From NCBI GenBank assembly GCA_023404095.1, contig JAEYDD010000051.1:62001-126000 (forward strand): a stretch of DNA of 64,000 bases, in the 5' to 3' direction. Both the position numbers and the translations under genes were made by a program. The notes under the pieces are model-generated. The model searched no databases and was not told the DNA's origin. It saw only the letters and a list, made by a program, of their open reading frames with translations. How positions within the stretch are numbered: position 1 is the first letter of the stretch; each line of letters opens with the position of its first letter. Shown here piece after piece: positions 34,574 through 43,357 of the stretch. This DNA comes from Pseudomonadota bacterium. GTDB lineage: Bacteria > Pseudomonadota > Alphaproteobacteria > Rhizobiales > Rhizobiaceae.

Positions 34574-35449
34574 TCAGCCTTCTTCGTTTTCGAGCCAGGC
34601 TTTGATCTGGTCCGGGTGGTCGGCGATGTACTTATCGACGGCCTCCTCGTAGGAGGTTTCCTGCGCGTTGAACATCGCAGCCTCCAGGTCGTCGATCGGC
34701 AGCTTCATGCGCGACAGGAAGGCGGCGACCTTCGGATTGTCCTTCTCGAAATCCTTGCGGGCGAGCACGTCGACATGCTCCGCCTTGCCGAGCGAGCCCT
34801 TCGGGTCGTCGATGTAGCGCAGCTCATACTTGCCGAACATCCAGTGCGGGCTCCAGGACGTGGCGACGAACCACTCCTTGTTGCGGATTGCGCGGTCGAC
34901 GGACGTCAGCATGCCGGCCTCGCTGGAGATCTGCAGCTTGTAGTCGTCCAACCCGTAGTCCTTGATCGCCTGTTCGGAAAGGCGCGTCAGGCCGGCACCC
35001 GGGTCGATACCCTCGACGCGGCCCTTCAGCTTGTCCTTCACATCGTCCTTGTTGAGATCTTCGATCGATGCGATCGCATCCTCGGGGACATAGGTCGGAA
35101 CGACCCAGCCGAGCTTCGCCCCGTCATAGACGGTGCCGAGCGTCGTCACCTTGTCCTTCACCCTGGCGAAGTAGTCGGCGTGCGTTTCCGGCAGCCAGGC
35201 CATCATCATGGCGTCGAGGTCGCCGCGACCAACGCCCTGGTAAAGGGGGGCGACGTCCGTCTGGACCAGTTCGACGTCCCGGCCAAGCTCGTCCTTGATC
35301 AGCTTGGCCGCCAGCTTGGTCACGAATTCGGCGTCGGACCAGGCGGACCAGCCGATCTTCACCGGCGCCTTGTCTTCCGCGAGCGCCGTGCCCAGCGTTC
35401 CGGCGAAAACCCCGGCCGCAAGGCTGATTGTAGCAAGTGTCTTGAACAT
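34574..35449 (-). CDS. proX: Glycine-betaine/proline ABC transporter binding protein
   Basis: 291 residues from the ATG at 35449, with AAGGAG upstream. A signal peptide ends near GTALAEDKAP. The mature part is of the OpuAC family (KIGWSAWSDAEFVTKLAAKL), with aromatic residues in MMMAWLPETHADYF and TSWSPHWMFGKYEL that fit a quaternary-amine cage. It should deliver glycine betaine, choline or proline betaine to the permease. It is last in the leftward proV-proW-proX operon. The exact ligand is not shown. Confidence 0.85.
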   Translation of the reverse strand: MFKTLATISLAAGVFAGTLGTALAEDKAPVKIGWSAWSDAEFVTKLAAKLIKDELGRDVELVQTDVAPLYQGVGRGDLDAMMMAWLPETHADYFARVKDKVTTLGTVYDGAKLGWVVPTYVPEDAIASIEDLNKDDVKDKLKGRVEGIDPGAGLTRLSEQAIKDYGLDDYKLQISSEAGMLTSVDRAIRNKEWFVATSWSPHWMFGKYELRYIDDPKGSLGKAEHVDVLARKDFEKDNPKVAAFLSRMKLPIDDLEAAMFNAQETSYEEAVDKYIADHPDQIKAWLENEEG

Positions 35450-35505
35450 GGTTGCTCCTTTTTTGAAGGTTTGCATCGGCGGCGCGAAGGCCGCCATTTC
35501 AGGCG

Positions 35506-36390
35506 TCAGGCCGTAGCGGGCGAGGCCAGAGGCTGTTGCGCCTGACGGCGGAAGAGTGCGCGCCAGAGGCCGGCGCGTTCCTTTCCGAGGCTCTGCGTGA
35601 TCCGGTCGAGGATCACCGCGAGGATGACGACGGCGATGCCGCCCTCGAAGCCGGTGCCGACATCGAGGCGCTGGATGCCGGTCAACACGGTGTTGCCGAT
35701 ACCGCCGGCACCGATCATCGAGGCGATCACCACCATCGATAGCGACAGCATGATCGTCTGGTTGATGCCGGCCATGATGGAAGGCATGGCGTTGGGAAGC
35801 TGCACCTTGAAGAGGAGCTGCGTAGCAGTACAGCCGAAGGCATTACCGGCCTCGATGAACTCCGCATGGACCTGTCGGATGCCAAGATTGGTGAGGCGCA
35901 CGACGGGCGGCATCGAAAAGATGACCGTCGCTATCGTGCCGGGAACCGCACCGAGACCGAAGAACATCGCCGCGGGGATCAGGTAGACGAAGGCGGGCAT
36001 CGTCTGCATGAGATCGAGCACGGGCCGGACGCCGGCGGCGACACGGTCGTTGCGCGCCATTGCGATGCCGAGCGGCAGGCCGATGACCATGGCGACGAGC
36101 GTCGAGGCCAGCACCAGTGACAGCGTCTCCATCATGGCGGACCAAAGGCCCATATGCTCGACGAGCCATAGCGACAGGGCCGTGAAGAGCGCAAAGCCAA
36201 AGCCGACGCGCCAGAGGGAAAGCAGCACGAAGATGGCAAGGCCGAGGACTATCGGCGTCGCCAGAAGCGTCGCCTGGATGCTGTTTGTCACCGTGCCGAT
36301 CGCTGCCGCGATCATGTCGAGCAGGGGGGCAAAATTGTCGAGAATGTAGTTGACGGCGCTGTCGACGCCGTCACCGATATCGAAAGTCAT
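35506..36390 (-). CDS. proW: Glycine-betaine/proline ABC transporter permease
   Basis: 294 residues with about seven membrane segments. The family stretch GDGVDSAVNYILDNFAPLLD at the N-terminus and LDLMQTMPAFVYLIPAAMFF in the middle are typical of ProW/OpuAB, and the coupling loop appears as HAEFIEAGNAFGCTATQLL. It follows the ATPase gene by 23 bp. It forms a homodimeric channel for betaine-type osmolytes. Confidence 0.88.
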   Translation of the reverse strand: MTFDIGDGVDSAVNYILDNFAPLLDMIAAAIGTVTNSIQATLLATPIVLGLAIFVLLSLWRVGFGFALFTALSLWLVEHMGLWSAMMETLSLVLASTLVAMVIGLPLGIAMARNDRVAAGVRPVLDLMQTMPAFVYLIPAAMFFGLGAVPGTIATVIFSMPPVVRLTNLGIRQVHAEFIEAGNAFGCTATQLLFKVQLPNAMPSIMAGINQTIMLSLSMVVIASMIGAGGIGNTVLTGIQRLDVGTGFEGGIAVVILAVILDRITQSLGKERAGLWRALFRRQAQQPLASPATA

Positions 36391-36413
36391 GGATTTTCTC
36401 CGGGCGGGCTGGA

Positions 36414-37646
36414 TCAGGCGCTGCGATCGAGCGTTTCGAGAAGCGCGGATTTGCTGATGGAGCCGAGGTAGCGATTTTCCTCGTCGACGACGGGTACGGG
36501 AAAGGCGCTGGCCGCTACCTTGCCAAGCACGTTCGAAAGACTGTCCGAGGCGGAGATCGGCTCGATGTCGGGCAGGAAGGCGTGTCGATAGGGATCGCTT
36601 GCGCCTTCGCGGCTGGTCCGGATCAGCGAATTGCGGCTGACCATGCCGTGATAGCGCTTGTCGCGGCCCAAGATGATGGCGACGTCCCGATCGTGATGGT
36701 CCATGCGCTCCAGCGCAGCGGCGGCGGACATGCCCTGGCGCTCGATGATCGTCACCTGCGTCTTGCGCGCGACGTCGCCGGCGCGAAGCACCTGCGAGAC
36801 ATCGACATTGCGGAAGAAGGAGCGGACATAGTCGTTGGCCGGTTTCAGCACGATCTGGTCGGGCGTGCCGACCTGGACTACCTCGCCGTTCTGCATGATG
36901 CAGATGCGATCGCCGATGCGCATGGCCTCGTCCAGGTCGTGGCTGACGAAGACGATGGTGCGGCTGTGCTCGGCCTGCAGGCGTACCAGCTCGTCCTGCA
37001 TTTCCGTGCGGATGAGCGGGTCGAGCGCGGAGAAGGCCTCGTCCATCAAAAGCACCGTCGGCTCATTGGCCAGCGCCCTTGCAAGTCCGACACGCTGCCT
37101 CATGCCCCCTGAAAGCTGATCGATACGGCTGTCGTCATGTCCGTCCAGCCCAACGGCCCTGAGCGCGGCGCGGGCGCGCTGCCGGCGCTCTTCCTCGCTG
37201 ATCCCAGCGACCTCCAGGCCGAACGCGGCATTGTCGATAACGGTGCGGTTGGGAAGCAGTGCGAATGACTGGAAGACCATGCTGATGTCGCGCCGACGCA
37301 GGGCAATCAATTCGCTGCGCGGCATACGCGCCACGTCGCGGCCCTCGATCTCGATCGATCCGGAAGTAGGCTCGATCAGGCGATTGATAAGGCGCAGCAT
37401 GGTGGACTTGCCTGAACCCGACAGCCCCATGATGACGAAGATCTCACCTGCCAGAATGTCGAAGCTCGCATCCTTGACGCCGATCGTGCAGCCCGTTGCC
37501 GCATGGATCTCCGACTTGGTCCTTCCGGCCTTGAGCAGCTCGATGGCCTTCTCCGGCCGATCGCCAAAAACCTTGAAGACGTTCCTGATACTGATCTTGA
37601 CCGGCCGGTCGTTTCCCGGAAGGTCGCTCTCAGTTGTATAAGCCAT
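36414..37646 (-). CDS. proV: Glycine-betaine/proline ABC transporter ATPase with CBS domains
   Basis: 410 residues, the ProV/OpuAA layout. The ATPase half has Walker A GLSGSGKST, the signature LSGGMRQRVGLARAL and Walker B VLLMDEAFSALDP. The C-terminal 130 residues form two CBS repeats (YHGMVSRNSLIRTS, then FPVPVVDEENRYLGSISKSA), which in OpuA sense ionic strength. It is the first gene of the leftward operon. Together with the ectoine cluster it makes this stretch rich in compatible-solute genes. Confidence 0.9.
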   Translation of the reverse strand: MAYTTESDLPGNDRPVKISIRNVFKVFGDRPEKAIELLKAGRTKSEIHAATGCTIGVKDASFDILAGEIFVIMGLSGSGKSTMLRLINRLIEPTSGSIEIEGRDVARMPRSELIALRRRDISMVFQSFALLPNRTVIDNAAFGLEVAGISEEERRQRARAALRAVGLDGHDDSRIDQLSGGMRQRVGLARALANEPTVLLMDEAFSALDPLIRTEMQDELVRLQAEHSRTIVFVSHDLDEAMRIGDRICIMQNGEVVQVGTPDQIVLKPANDYVRSFFRNVDVSQVLRAGDVARKTQVTIIERQGMSAAAALERMDHHDRDVAIILGRDKRYHGMVSRNSLIRTSREGASDPYRHAFLPDIEPISASDSLSNVLGKVAASAFPVPVVDEENRYLGSISKSALLETLDRSA

Positions 37647-37744
37647 ATTTCTCGGGCCCGGCTCCGGAAGCGGGGCGCTCTCCTTTGTCTGTCGTCAGCC
37701 GATGAAGCAATCAGCGAGATGAAAAATGTGCGCGAAGCGCCATT

Positions 37745-37756
37745 TCGCATATGCGA
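37745..37756. promoter_or_regulatory. Perfect palindrome upstream of proV
   Basis: TCGCATATGCGA is a perfect 12-bp palindrome about 100 bp before the proV start, with a second partly overlapping dyad TGCGA-N7-TCGCA (37752-37768). This is a likely operator for a regulator of the betaine importer, whose gene is not identified. Confidence 0.5.
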
Positions 37757-37968
37757 TACTGCGTCGCAATATGAACATAAATTGCACATGATTGCTTTCA
37801 CGTCCAGACAAATGGGAAAATAATTCCACCAGGCGCACGGAACCGCTGCGAAACTTGGAATTTTCTTCGCATTTCAGTCGCTCTGAAAGACGCGCATCGC
37901 AGGGGCGCGGCAAGGCGAACTGGCGCTCCGTACCGCCCCGGATTCGCTGCCGAGAACACTGAATTGGC

Positions 37969-37999
37969 GGTAGCCTTGGCGAAAGAGGGCCAAGCTACC
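37969..37999 (-). terminator. Hairpin after the TauE-type gene
   Basis: GGTAGC-C-TTGGC and GCCAAGCTACC form an 11-bp stem with one bulged base, 38 to 68 bases after the TauE stop. It is the probable terminator of the leftward operon that begins at 42.4 kb. There is no clear T run. Confidence 0.55.
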
Positions 38000-38036
38000 C
38001 GTCTGGCAACGGGCGGGAATGCGACGGCAGCTGCCG

Positions 38037-38900
38037 TCAGGACGCGCCGCCGATGAACATGTCGTAGATGAAACGCAGGCAGACGGTCATGAGGAAGAGG
38101 CCGAAAAGCACCTCGAGCTGGCGCTTCTTGAGCGCGTGGGCCGCCTGCACGCCGAACCGGGTGGTGAGAAACGACGTCGGCAGAAGCAGCAGGAAGCCGA
38201 GTATCGAGACGTAACCGAGCGCGTCCGGCGGCAATCCCGCCTTGCCCCAGCCGGCATAGATGTAACCGATGGCGCCGGGGATCGAGATGAGAACGCCCAC
38301 CCCTGCAGAGGTGGCGACCGCGCGGTGAATGGGCGTACCGAACAGCGACAGGATGAGGTTGGAGATAGCCCCGCCGCCGATGCCCATCAGCGAGGAAAGG
38401 AAACCGATGGTCATACCGAACATGCTCATCAGCCCCCTCCCGGGGAGGGCGTCTGCCACGTTCCAGCCGGAGCCGCGCAGCATCCGCACCGAGACCAGCC
38501 CCGCGACCCCGATAAACACAAGCTTGAATACCCAGGGATCGGCATAGCGCGCCACGACGGAACCGATGCTGACGCCGATCAGGATTGGCACAGCCCACTG
38601 CCGAAGGACCCGCAGATCCATTGCGCCGCGCAGATAGTGGCTGCGGGCCGATTGCAGGGAGGTCGGAACGATCAACGCCAGCGACGTGCCAACGGCGAGC
38701 GGCATCCGAACTCCATCGTCGATGCCCATGAAGCCGAAGGCCTCGTAGAGAACGGGAACGGAAACCGCCCCTCCGCCCACACCGAAAAGACCGGCCAGAA
38801 ATCCAACGGCGGCACCCGCCACCAAAAGCAGGCCGCCGAGGGCCAGTAGTGTCTCAATATCAAAATTCATAGGTAATCCGGTCTGGAAGGACAGGCTCAC
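38037..38900 (-). CDS. TauE/SafE-family membrane permease
   Basis: 287 residues with about eight membrane segments. Family hallmarks are FLAGLFGVGGGAVSVPVLYE near residue 30 and FLSSLMGIGGGAISNLILSL near residue 165, the internal repeat of TauE/SafE. These proteins are thought to export sulfite, sulfoacetate or other organic anions. It overlaps the upstream gntR-type gene as ATGA, and both follow a taurine/nitrate-type ABC importer, so a role in handling a sulfonate or carboxylate product is plausible. Confidence 0.85.
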   Translation of the reverse strand: MSLSFQTGLPMNFDIETLLALGGLLLVAGAAVGFLAGLFGVGGGAVSVPVLYEAFGFMGIDDGVRMPLAVGTSLALIVPTSLQSARSHYLRGAMDLRVLRQWAVPILIGVSIGSVVARYADPWVFKLVFIGVAGLVSVRMLRGSGWNVADALPGRGLMSMFGMTIGFLSSLMGIGGGAISNLILSLFGTPIHRAVATSAGVGVLISIPGAIGYIYAGWGKAGLPPDALGYVSILGFLLLLPTSFLTTRFGVQAAHALKKRQLEVLFGLFLMTVCLRFIYDMFIGGAS

Positions 38901-39619
38901 TCGCCCGACATCGTTTCTTCATAGATTTTCAGTGTGAGTTGATATTGCCCCTGGAGCGCTTCGACGGCTCGTATCGTGTCACCTGCCAGCGTGGCGTCCA
39001 CGATCGCCTGATGCTCGTCGACGCTGCGGCGGCGGGGATAGCTGTTGGCCATCGAGATGAAACGGTATCGCTCACCGAGCAGCATCAGTTCGTCGGCGAA
39101 ACGCAAGAGGTGCCGAGAGCCGCAATTGGCGATAAGGGCGCGATGAAAGGTGCGATGACGCTCTTCCCAGGGGCTGTTATCCGGTGGCGGCATGCCGGGC
39201 TCGGTGTGTTCGTAGTAATGGATCGGGGTGTTCTGCAGACGGTGGTTGGCGAGGATGATGGCGTCTTCCCAGGCTTCGGTTCGATTGCGGATCGATTCCT
39301 CGAGCGCCTTGCCCTCGACCCAGCAGCGCGTGCGCACGATGTCGCGGAAGTCGTCAAGCGAGATCGGCGGCACGAAGAATCCGCGGAGATCCTCGCGGTC
39401 CACCAGCCGCTCGGAGGAGAGCCGGTTGAGGGCTTCGCGAACGGGATTCGTTCCGGCCGAATAGCGCTCGGCGATCTGGTCGATCAGGAGCTTGTGCCCG
39501 GGTTCGAGTATGCCGTGGACGATGTCTCGCTTCAGGGCATGATAGACCGTTGTCGCCGCGGTCTCCTTCTCGACCCGCCGCGGAGCAACGCGACGGGGTG
39601 CAATGGTGCGGGTCGTCAT
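38897..39619 (-). CDS. GntR-family regulator, FCD subgroup
   Basis: 240 residues from the ATG at 39619, which has AGGAAG upstream; an ATG at 39643 has no ribosome site. The winged helix is LLIDQIAERYSAGTNPVREA with a typical wing LVDREDLRGFFVPPI, and the C-terminal FCD domain holds the helical ligand pocket (ERHRTFHRALIANCGSRHLL). It lies in the operon with the ABC importer and the TauE permease and probably binds the inverted repeat at 42542-42575. Confidence 0.85.
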   Translation of the reverse strand: MTTRTIAPRRVAPRRVEKETAATTVYHALKRDIVHGILEPGHKLLIDQIAERYSAGTNPVREALNRLSSERLVDREDLRGFFVPPISLDDFRDIVRTRCWVEGKALEESIRNRTEAWEDAIILANHRLQNTPIHYYEHTEPGMPPPDNSPWEERHRTFHRALIANCGSRHLLRFADELMLLGERYRFISMANSYPRRRSVDEHQAIVDATLAGDTIRAVEALQGQYQLTLKIYEETMSGE

Positions 39620-39666
39620 CGGCTTTGACTTCCTCTCCTTCATACCGCGAAACAGGACGCCACGGG

Positions 39667-40566
39667 CTAGCGCCGGTCATCGATACCTGTAACCGAGCTG
39701 CGATGCCAGAACACCAGTCTGCGTTCGATCAGGATTACACTCCAGAATAGCAGGAAACCGAGCACGCTGAGATAGAGGATCAGCGAGAAGACGCGAGGTG
39801 TTTGCAGTTGGCTCGCAGCCACCCGGATCAGTTCCCCGAACCCTTTGCCGCCACCGAGGAACTCGGCGGTAATCGCACCGGCCATGACGCCGACCGCGCC
39901 GATCTTGAGGCCGGTGAAAATCTGCGGCAGGCCCGTGGGGATCTTCATGCGCACAAGCGTCTGCCAGCGGCTGGCGCCGAGCGTGCGAAAGAGCATGCGG
40001 GCGTTCTCGTCCGCGGCATGCAATCCCGCTGCCGTTCCGACCACGATCGGGAATGTGGCGATGAAGGCCGCCAGCGCCACCTTTGACGCGATGCCGAAAC
40101 CCAGCCAGGCGAGAAAGAGCGGGGCAAAGGCCACCTTGGGCATGGTGTCGATCGCGACCAGGTAAGGCAGGACCGCGCGTTCGCCGAAGGAGGTTTCGCC
40201 CACCAGAACGCCGAGCGAAAAGCCGATGGCAATGGCGAAGGCGAAGCCCCAGAGCACTTCCTTCGTCGTCATCCAGAGTGCGGCGAGCATATAGCCGCCG
40301 GAGAGGATGTTCTTGCCGACGACGACGATGTCTCTGCCCACTTCTGCCGGAGACGGCAGGATGATGCGCGAGACAACCTCGAAATGGTGAACCGCCCACC
40401 ACAGGAAGAGGACGATGAACAAGAGCGCCGCCATCGCCACAACGCGTGGGACGCGATCGATCCAGGCGACCTGTTCGCTCCAGATCGTTTCGGGGAATGT
40501 GCCCGGCTCGACGGTGATCGGTCGACCCAGAGCCGGCGGGGCGGTATCGGTGGCGACAGGTTTCAT
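39667..40566 (-). CDS. NitT/TauT-type ABC transporter permease
   Basis: 299 residues with about six membrane segments, of the SsuC/TauC family. A cytoplasmic loop, RMLFRTLGASRWQTLVRMKI, and ITAEFLGGGKGFGELIRVA are typical. There is an unusually long N-terminal part of about 40 residues before the first membrane segment. It overlaps the ATPase gene upstream by ATGA and works with the ATPase and binding protein encoded before it. Confidence 0.87.
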   Translation of the reverse strand: MKPVATDTAPPALGRPITVEPGTFPETIWSEQVAWIDRVPRVVAMAALLFIVLFLWWAVHHFEVVSRIILPSPAEVGRDIVVVGKNILSGGYMLAALWMTTKEVLWGFAFAIAIGFSLGVLVGETSFGERAVLPYLVAIDTMPKVAFAPLFLAWLGFGIASKVALAAFIATFPIVVGTAAGLHAADENARMLFRTLGASRWQTLVRMKIPTGLPQIFTGLKIGAVGVMAGAITAEFLGGGKGFGELIRVAASQLQTPRVFSLILYLSVLGFLLFWSVILIERRLVFWHRSSVTGIDDRR

Positions 40567-41384
40567 GCGGTCACGGCCCCTTCGTCCAGGCGGCTTCGGA
40601 TATAACGGACATACTCGCCGAATTCCGGCGCGGTCATCATCTCAAGCGTACGCGGACGCGGCAGTTCGATGGGCACCGCTTCGAGGAATTTTCCCGGCCG
40701 CGGCGACATGATGTAGACCACGTCCGAAAGCAGCACGGCCTCGGGGATCGAATGGGTGATCAGGAAGGCGGTGGCGTTGCGCGACAGGCAGATGCGCTGC
40801 AACTCGATGTTCATGAAGTCGCGCGCCAGTTCGTCGAGAGCCGAAAAGGGCTCGTCCAGCAGCAGGACCTGCGGTTCGGTGATCAGCATGCGGCAGATGG
40901 AAGTTCGCTGCGCCATGCCCCCGGAGAGCTGGCGCGGATAGACCTTGTCGAAACCCTTCAGGCCGACCAGTTCGAGAAGCGCCTGCGCCTCCTTGCGCCG
41001 GGCGTTTGCCGCCGCCTTGCCGTCACGGATGCTGATCGGCAGCAGCACGTTGTCGAGTGCGGTCAGCCATGGAAACAGCGTCGCCTGCTGATACATCATG
41101 CCGATCTCGCGCCGCGCACCGAGAACGGGTTTCCCGTCCAGGATGACGCTGCCCGTGGTGGGCGGCGTCACGCCGGCCATGATCTTCAGGAGCGTGGACT
41201 TGCCACAGCCGGAAGGACCGATGACAGACGAGAACGAGCCCTGGCGAAGATCGAGGTCAACGGGGTCAAGCGCGCGGATCTTGCCGAAGCCGTACGATTT
41301 GGAGACATTGCGGAGTTGATAGACCGGTCGGGCGAGGGATCGCCCGACCGGTTGCTCCGCCACGGGAATGGCGCTCTGCATCAT
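40563..41384 (-). CDS. NitT/TauT-type ABC transporter ATPase
   Basis: 273 residues from the ATG at 41384, directly after the binding-protein gene; a longer frame into that gene is rejected. Walker A is GPSGCGKST, the signature LSGGMAQRTSICRML, and Walker B VLLLDEPFSALDELAR. FLITHSIPEAVLLSDVVYIM is characteristic of the nitrate/taurine/sulfonate group. It energises the permease encoded next. Confidence 0.88.
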   Translation of the reverse strand: MMQSAIPVAEQPVGRSLARPVYQLRNVSKSYGFGKIRALDPVDLDLRQGSFSSVIGPSGCGKSTLLKIMAGVTPPTTGSVILDGKPVLGARREIGMMYQQATLFPWLTALDNVLLPISIRDGKAAANARRKEAQALLELVGLKGFDKVYPRQLSGGMAQRTSICRMLITEPQVLLLDEPFSALDELARDFMNIELQRICLSRNATAFLITHSIPEAVLLSDVVYIMSPRPGKFLEAVPIELPRPRTLEMMTAPEFGEYVRYIRSRLDEGAVTA

Positions 41385-41385
41385 C

Positions 41386-42393
41386 TTACTTGGCCGCATT
41401 CCACGTTTCGACGAACTGGTTCGTGTAGGCGTCCTCGATATTGTCCAAAGGCTTTTCGAGGCCGCCGCTCGCCACAAGGCTCTCCTGCCACTTCACCCAG
41501 GCCGCCGGCGGCATGTAGCCGAAGGGGTCATTGGACTCGACCGGCAGCGTCCTGCCCTGGATAGCGGTCAGCAATGCCGCCGCAAACACCGGATCCTCGC
41601 TTTCCTGCGGGTTTCCTGCGGCGACATGCTTCAGCGTCGCATCACGATTTGCCGGATCGAGGCCGAACTTCGTGCCCCTCACCAGCGCACGACCGAAACC
41701 TTCTATGGTCTGCTTGTTCTCATCGAGGAACTTTCGCGTTACTGCCCAACCATTGCCGAAGTAGTCGAGATAGGGCTCGGGCGTAATCTCCCGCAACGGA
41801 ATGCCACGCGAAGAGATGATGGCTGCGTCCGCCACGGCCGCGGCATACGCGCCGACCTCCTTGTTGAGGAAGGCTGCCACCGCCGTGCCCCCGTCGCCGA
41901 TGGCGAGGAACTCATAGTCCGCGCCATCCTTAAGGCCCAGATCGTTCATGATGCCGCGGGTGAAGCCCACTTCTGCGCCGTCTGCGGTGCCGACGCCGAT
42001 CGTTACACCCTTGAGGTCGGCGGGAGTCTTGGCGGGCGAATCCTCGGGTACGACGAGGCCGAAGACCGAGCGGCTGAAATGATTGTAGATGAAGACGACG
42101 TCCTCACCGCGCGCACGCGCTGCCAGGAGCGGTGCCGGACCGGGCTGGCCGATATGGCCCTGGCCCGAGGCGAGCAGTTGAAGCACCGAGGCCGAACCAT
42201 TCACAGCCTCGACCTTCACGCTGAGGCCTTCTTCGGCAAAGTACCCCTCTCCCACGGCAACATGCAGCGGATACACGTTGATCGCCGAGGGATTGGGGAC
42301 CACGATGGTCAGTTCCTTGACCTCCGCCGAGGCCGGCGAGAGCATGCTCATGGCAAGCAGAAGTGCTGCGCCCATGCGCTTCATTCCAGTCAT
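41386..42393 (-). CDS. NitT/TauT-type ABC transporter binding protein
   Basis: 335 residues from the ATG at 42393, with GGAGGAAG upstream. The signal peptide ends near MLSPASAEVK. The mature protein is of the SsuA/NMT1-like class (YPLHVAVGEGYFAEEGLSVK, then ASGQGHIGQPGPAPLLAARA). Ligands of this class are sulfonates, taurine, nitrate, thiamine precursors or aromatic carboxylates. The divergent FAH-like and RraA-like genes point to an aromatic or dicarboxylic acid, while TauE points to a sulfonate; the sequence does not decide. Confidence 0.85.
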   Translation of the reverse strand: MTGMKRMGAALLLAMSMLSPASAEVKELTIVVPNPSAINVYPLHVAVGEGYFAEEGLSVKVEAVNGSASVLQLLASGQGHIGQPGPAPLLAARARGEDVVFIYNHFSRSVFGLVVPEDSPAKTPADLKGVTIGVGTADGAEVGFTRGIMNDLGLKDGADYEFLAIGDGGTAVAAFLNKEVGAYAAAVADAAIISSRGIPLREITPEPYLDYFGNGWAVTRKFLDENKQTIEGFGRALVRGTKFGLDPANRDATLKHVAAGNPQESEDPVFAAALLTAIQGRTLPVESNDPFGYMPPAAWVKWQESLVASGGLEKPLDNIEDAYTNQFVETWNAAK

Positions 42394-42541
42394 TATCTTC
42401 CTCCCTGAAGGCTTCGCGCCTGTAATGATCTCCGGATCCGGCAAAGCTTCACCAGCCCCATGCCCGGTGTCAGGCCGGCTCCTCTTCCGTCTGACAAAGT
42501 CAAACCTGCGGCATATCTTATTTCGTGTCAATGCGTAAATA

Positions 42542-42575
42542 ATGTATGATTTTGTTTGCTTGCGAAATCATACAT
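42542..42575. promoter_or_regulatory. Perfect 11-bp inverted repeat between ABC importer and FAH/RraA genes
   Basis: ATGTATGATTT (42542-42552) and AAATCATACAT (42565-42575) are exact inverted copies with a 12-bp spacer, in the middle of the 273-bp divergent intergenic region. The half-site GTATGA fits GntR/FCD operators. It would control both the importer operon and the FAH/RraA operon; the GntR encoded at 38.9 kb is the likely partner. Confidence 0.75.
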
Positions 42576-42666
42576 GCTAGAAAGCCGGAGTGACCGGGAG
42601 CTTTTTCGCCCTATGCGCTGATCGAGACCGGGCATTGATTAGTCATCGAGGAGGAGAAGATACCGC

Positions 42667-43353
42667 ATGAGCAGTCACGTGATCGACGCACCGCAAACCG
42701 CCACGATACCGGTTGTGGCCAGTGACAAGACCTTCCCTGTGCGCCGCATCTACTGTATCGGCCGCAACTACGTCGCCCATGTGGAGGAGATGGGGGGAGA
42801 CGCGGATCGCGATCCGCCACTGTTCTTCCAGAAGCCCACGGACGCTGTCGTCAACAGTGGTGCGACCATCCCCTATCCCACCAAGACCGCGAACTATCAC
42901 CACGAGGTCGAGCTGGTCCTGGCGATCGGCAAGGGCGGCAGAAACATTCCCGAGGCCGAGGCGGAATCGCACATCTGGGGCTATGCCGTCGGCCTCGACA
43001 TGACCCGCCGCGACATCCAGGGCGGCGGGCTGCCGTGGGAAATCGCGAAATCCTTCGACAACTCCTTCCCCGTCGGTGCGATTACGCCGATCTCGCAGAC
43101 CGGCAGGATCGACAAGGGCAGGATCGAACTGACGGTCAACGGCAAAGTCGTGCAGCAGTCGGACGTCTCGCTGCTGATCTGGCGCATTCCCGAGATCATC
43201 TCCCGCCTGTCGGAGTTCTTCGAACTGCACCCTGGCGACGTCATCCTGACCGGCACGCCGCATGGTGTAGGCCCCGTGACGCCCGGAGACCGGCTGGTCG
43301 CCACCTTCGAAGGGCTCGCACCGCTTGAAATTGCCATCGGCGCGGCGGCCTGA
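42667..43353 (+). CDS. Fumarylacetoacetate hydrolase family protein (fumarylpyruvate hydrolase-like)
   Basis: 228 residues, the short form of the FAH family. IYCIGRNYVAHVEEMGGDAD, FFQKPTDAV and HHEVELVLAIGKGG carry the metal-binding acidic residues, and GTPHGVGPVTPGD closes the fold. It is most like fumarylpyruvate hydrolase/acylpyruvase/oxaloacetate decarboxylase enzymes. It cleaves a 2,4-dioxo acid or decarboxylates a 2-oxo acid. GAGGAG lies before the ATG. The RraA-like gene follows 4 bases after its stop. Confidence 0.85.
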   Translation: MSSHVIDAPQTATIPVVASDKTFPVRRIYCIGRNYVAHVEEMGGDADRDPPLFFQKPTDAVVNSGATIPYPTKTANYHHEVELVLAIGKGGRNIPEAEAESHIWGYAVGLDMTRRDIQGGGLPWEIAKSFDNSFPVGAITPISQTGRIDKGRIELTVNGKVVQQSDVSLLIWRIPEIISRLSEFFELHPGDVILTGTPHGVGPVTPGDRLVATFEGLAPLEIAIGAAA

Positions 43354-43357
43354 CGCG

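Larger units (their letters stand above)
37647..38036. other. Intergenic region upstream of proV
   Basis: These 390 bases have no credible gene. From right to left they hold a palindrome touching the TauE stop (GACGGCAGCTGCCGTC, 38023-38038), a hairpin at 37969-37999, an AT-rich stretch around 37840-37870, and the dyad at 37745-37756 about 100 bp before proV, where the promoter of the betaine operon must lie. Confidence 0.6.
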
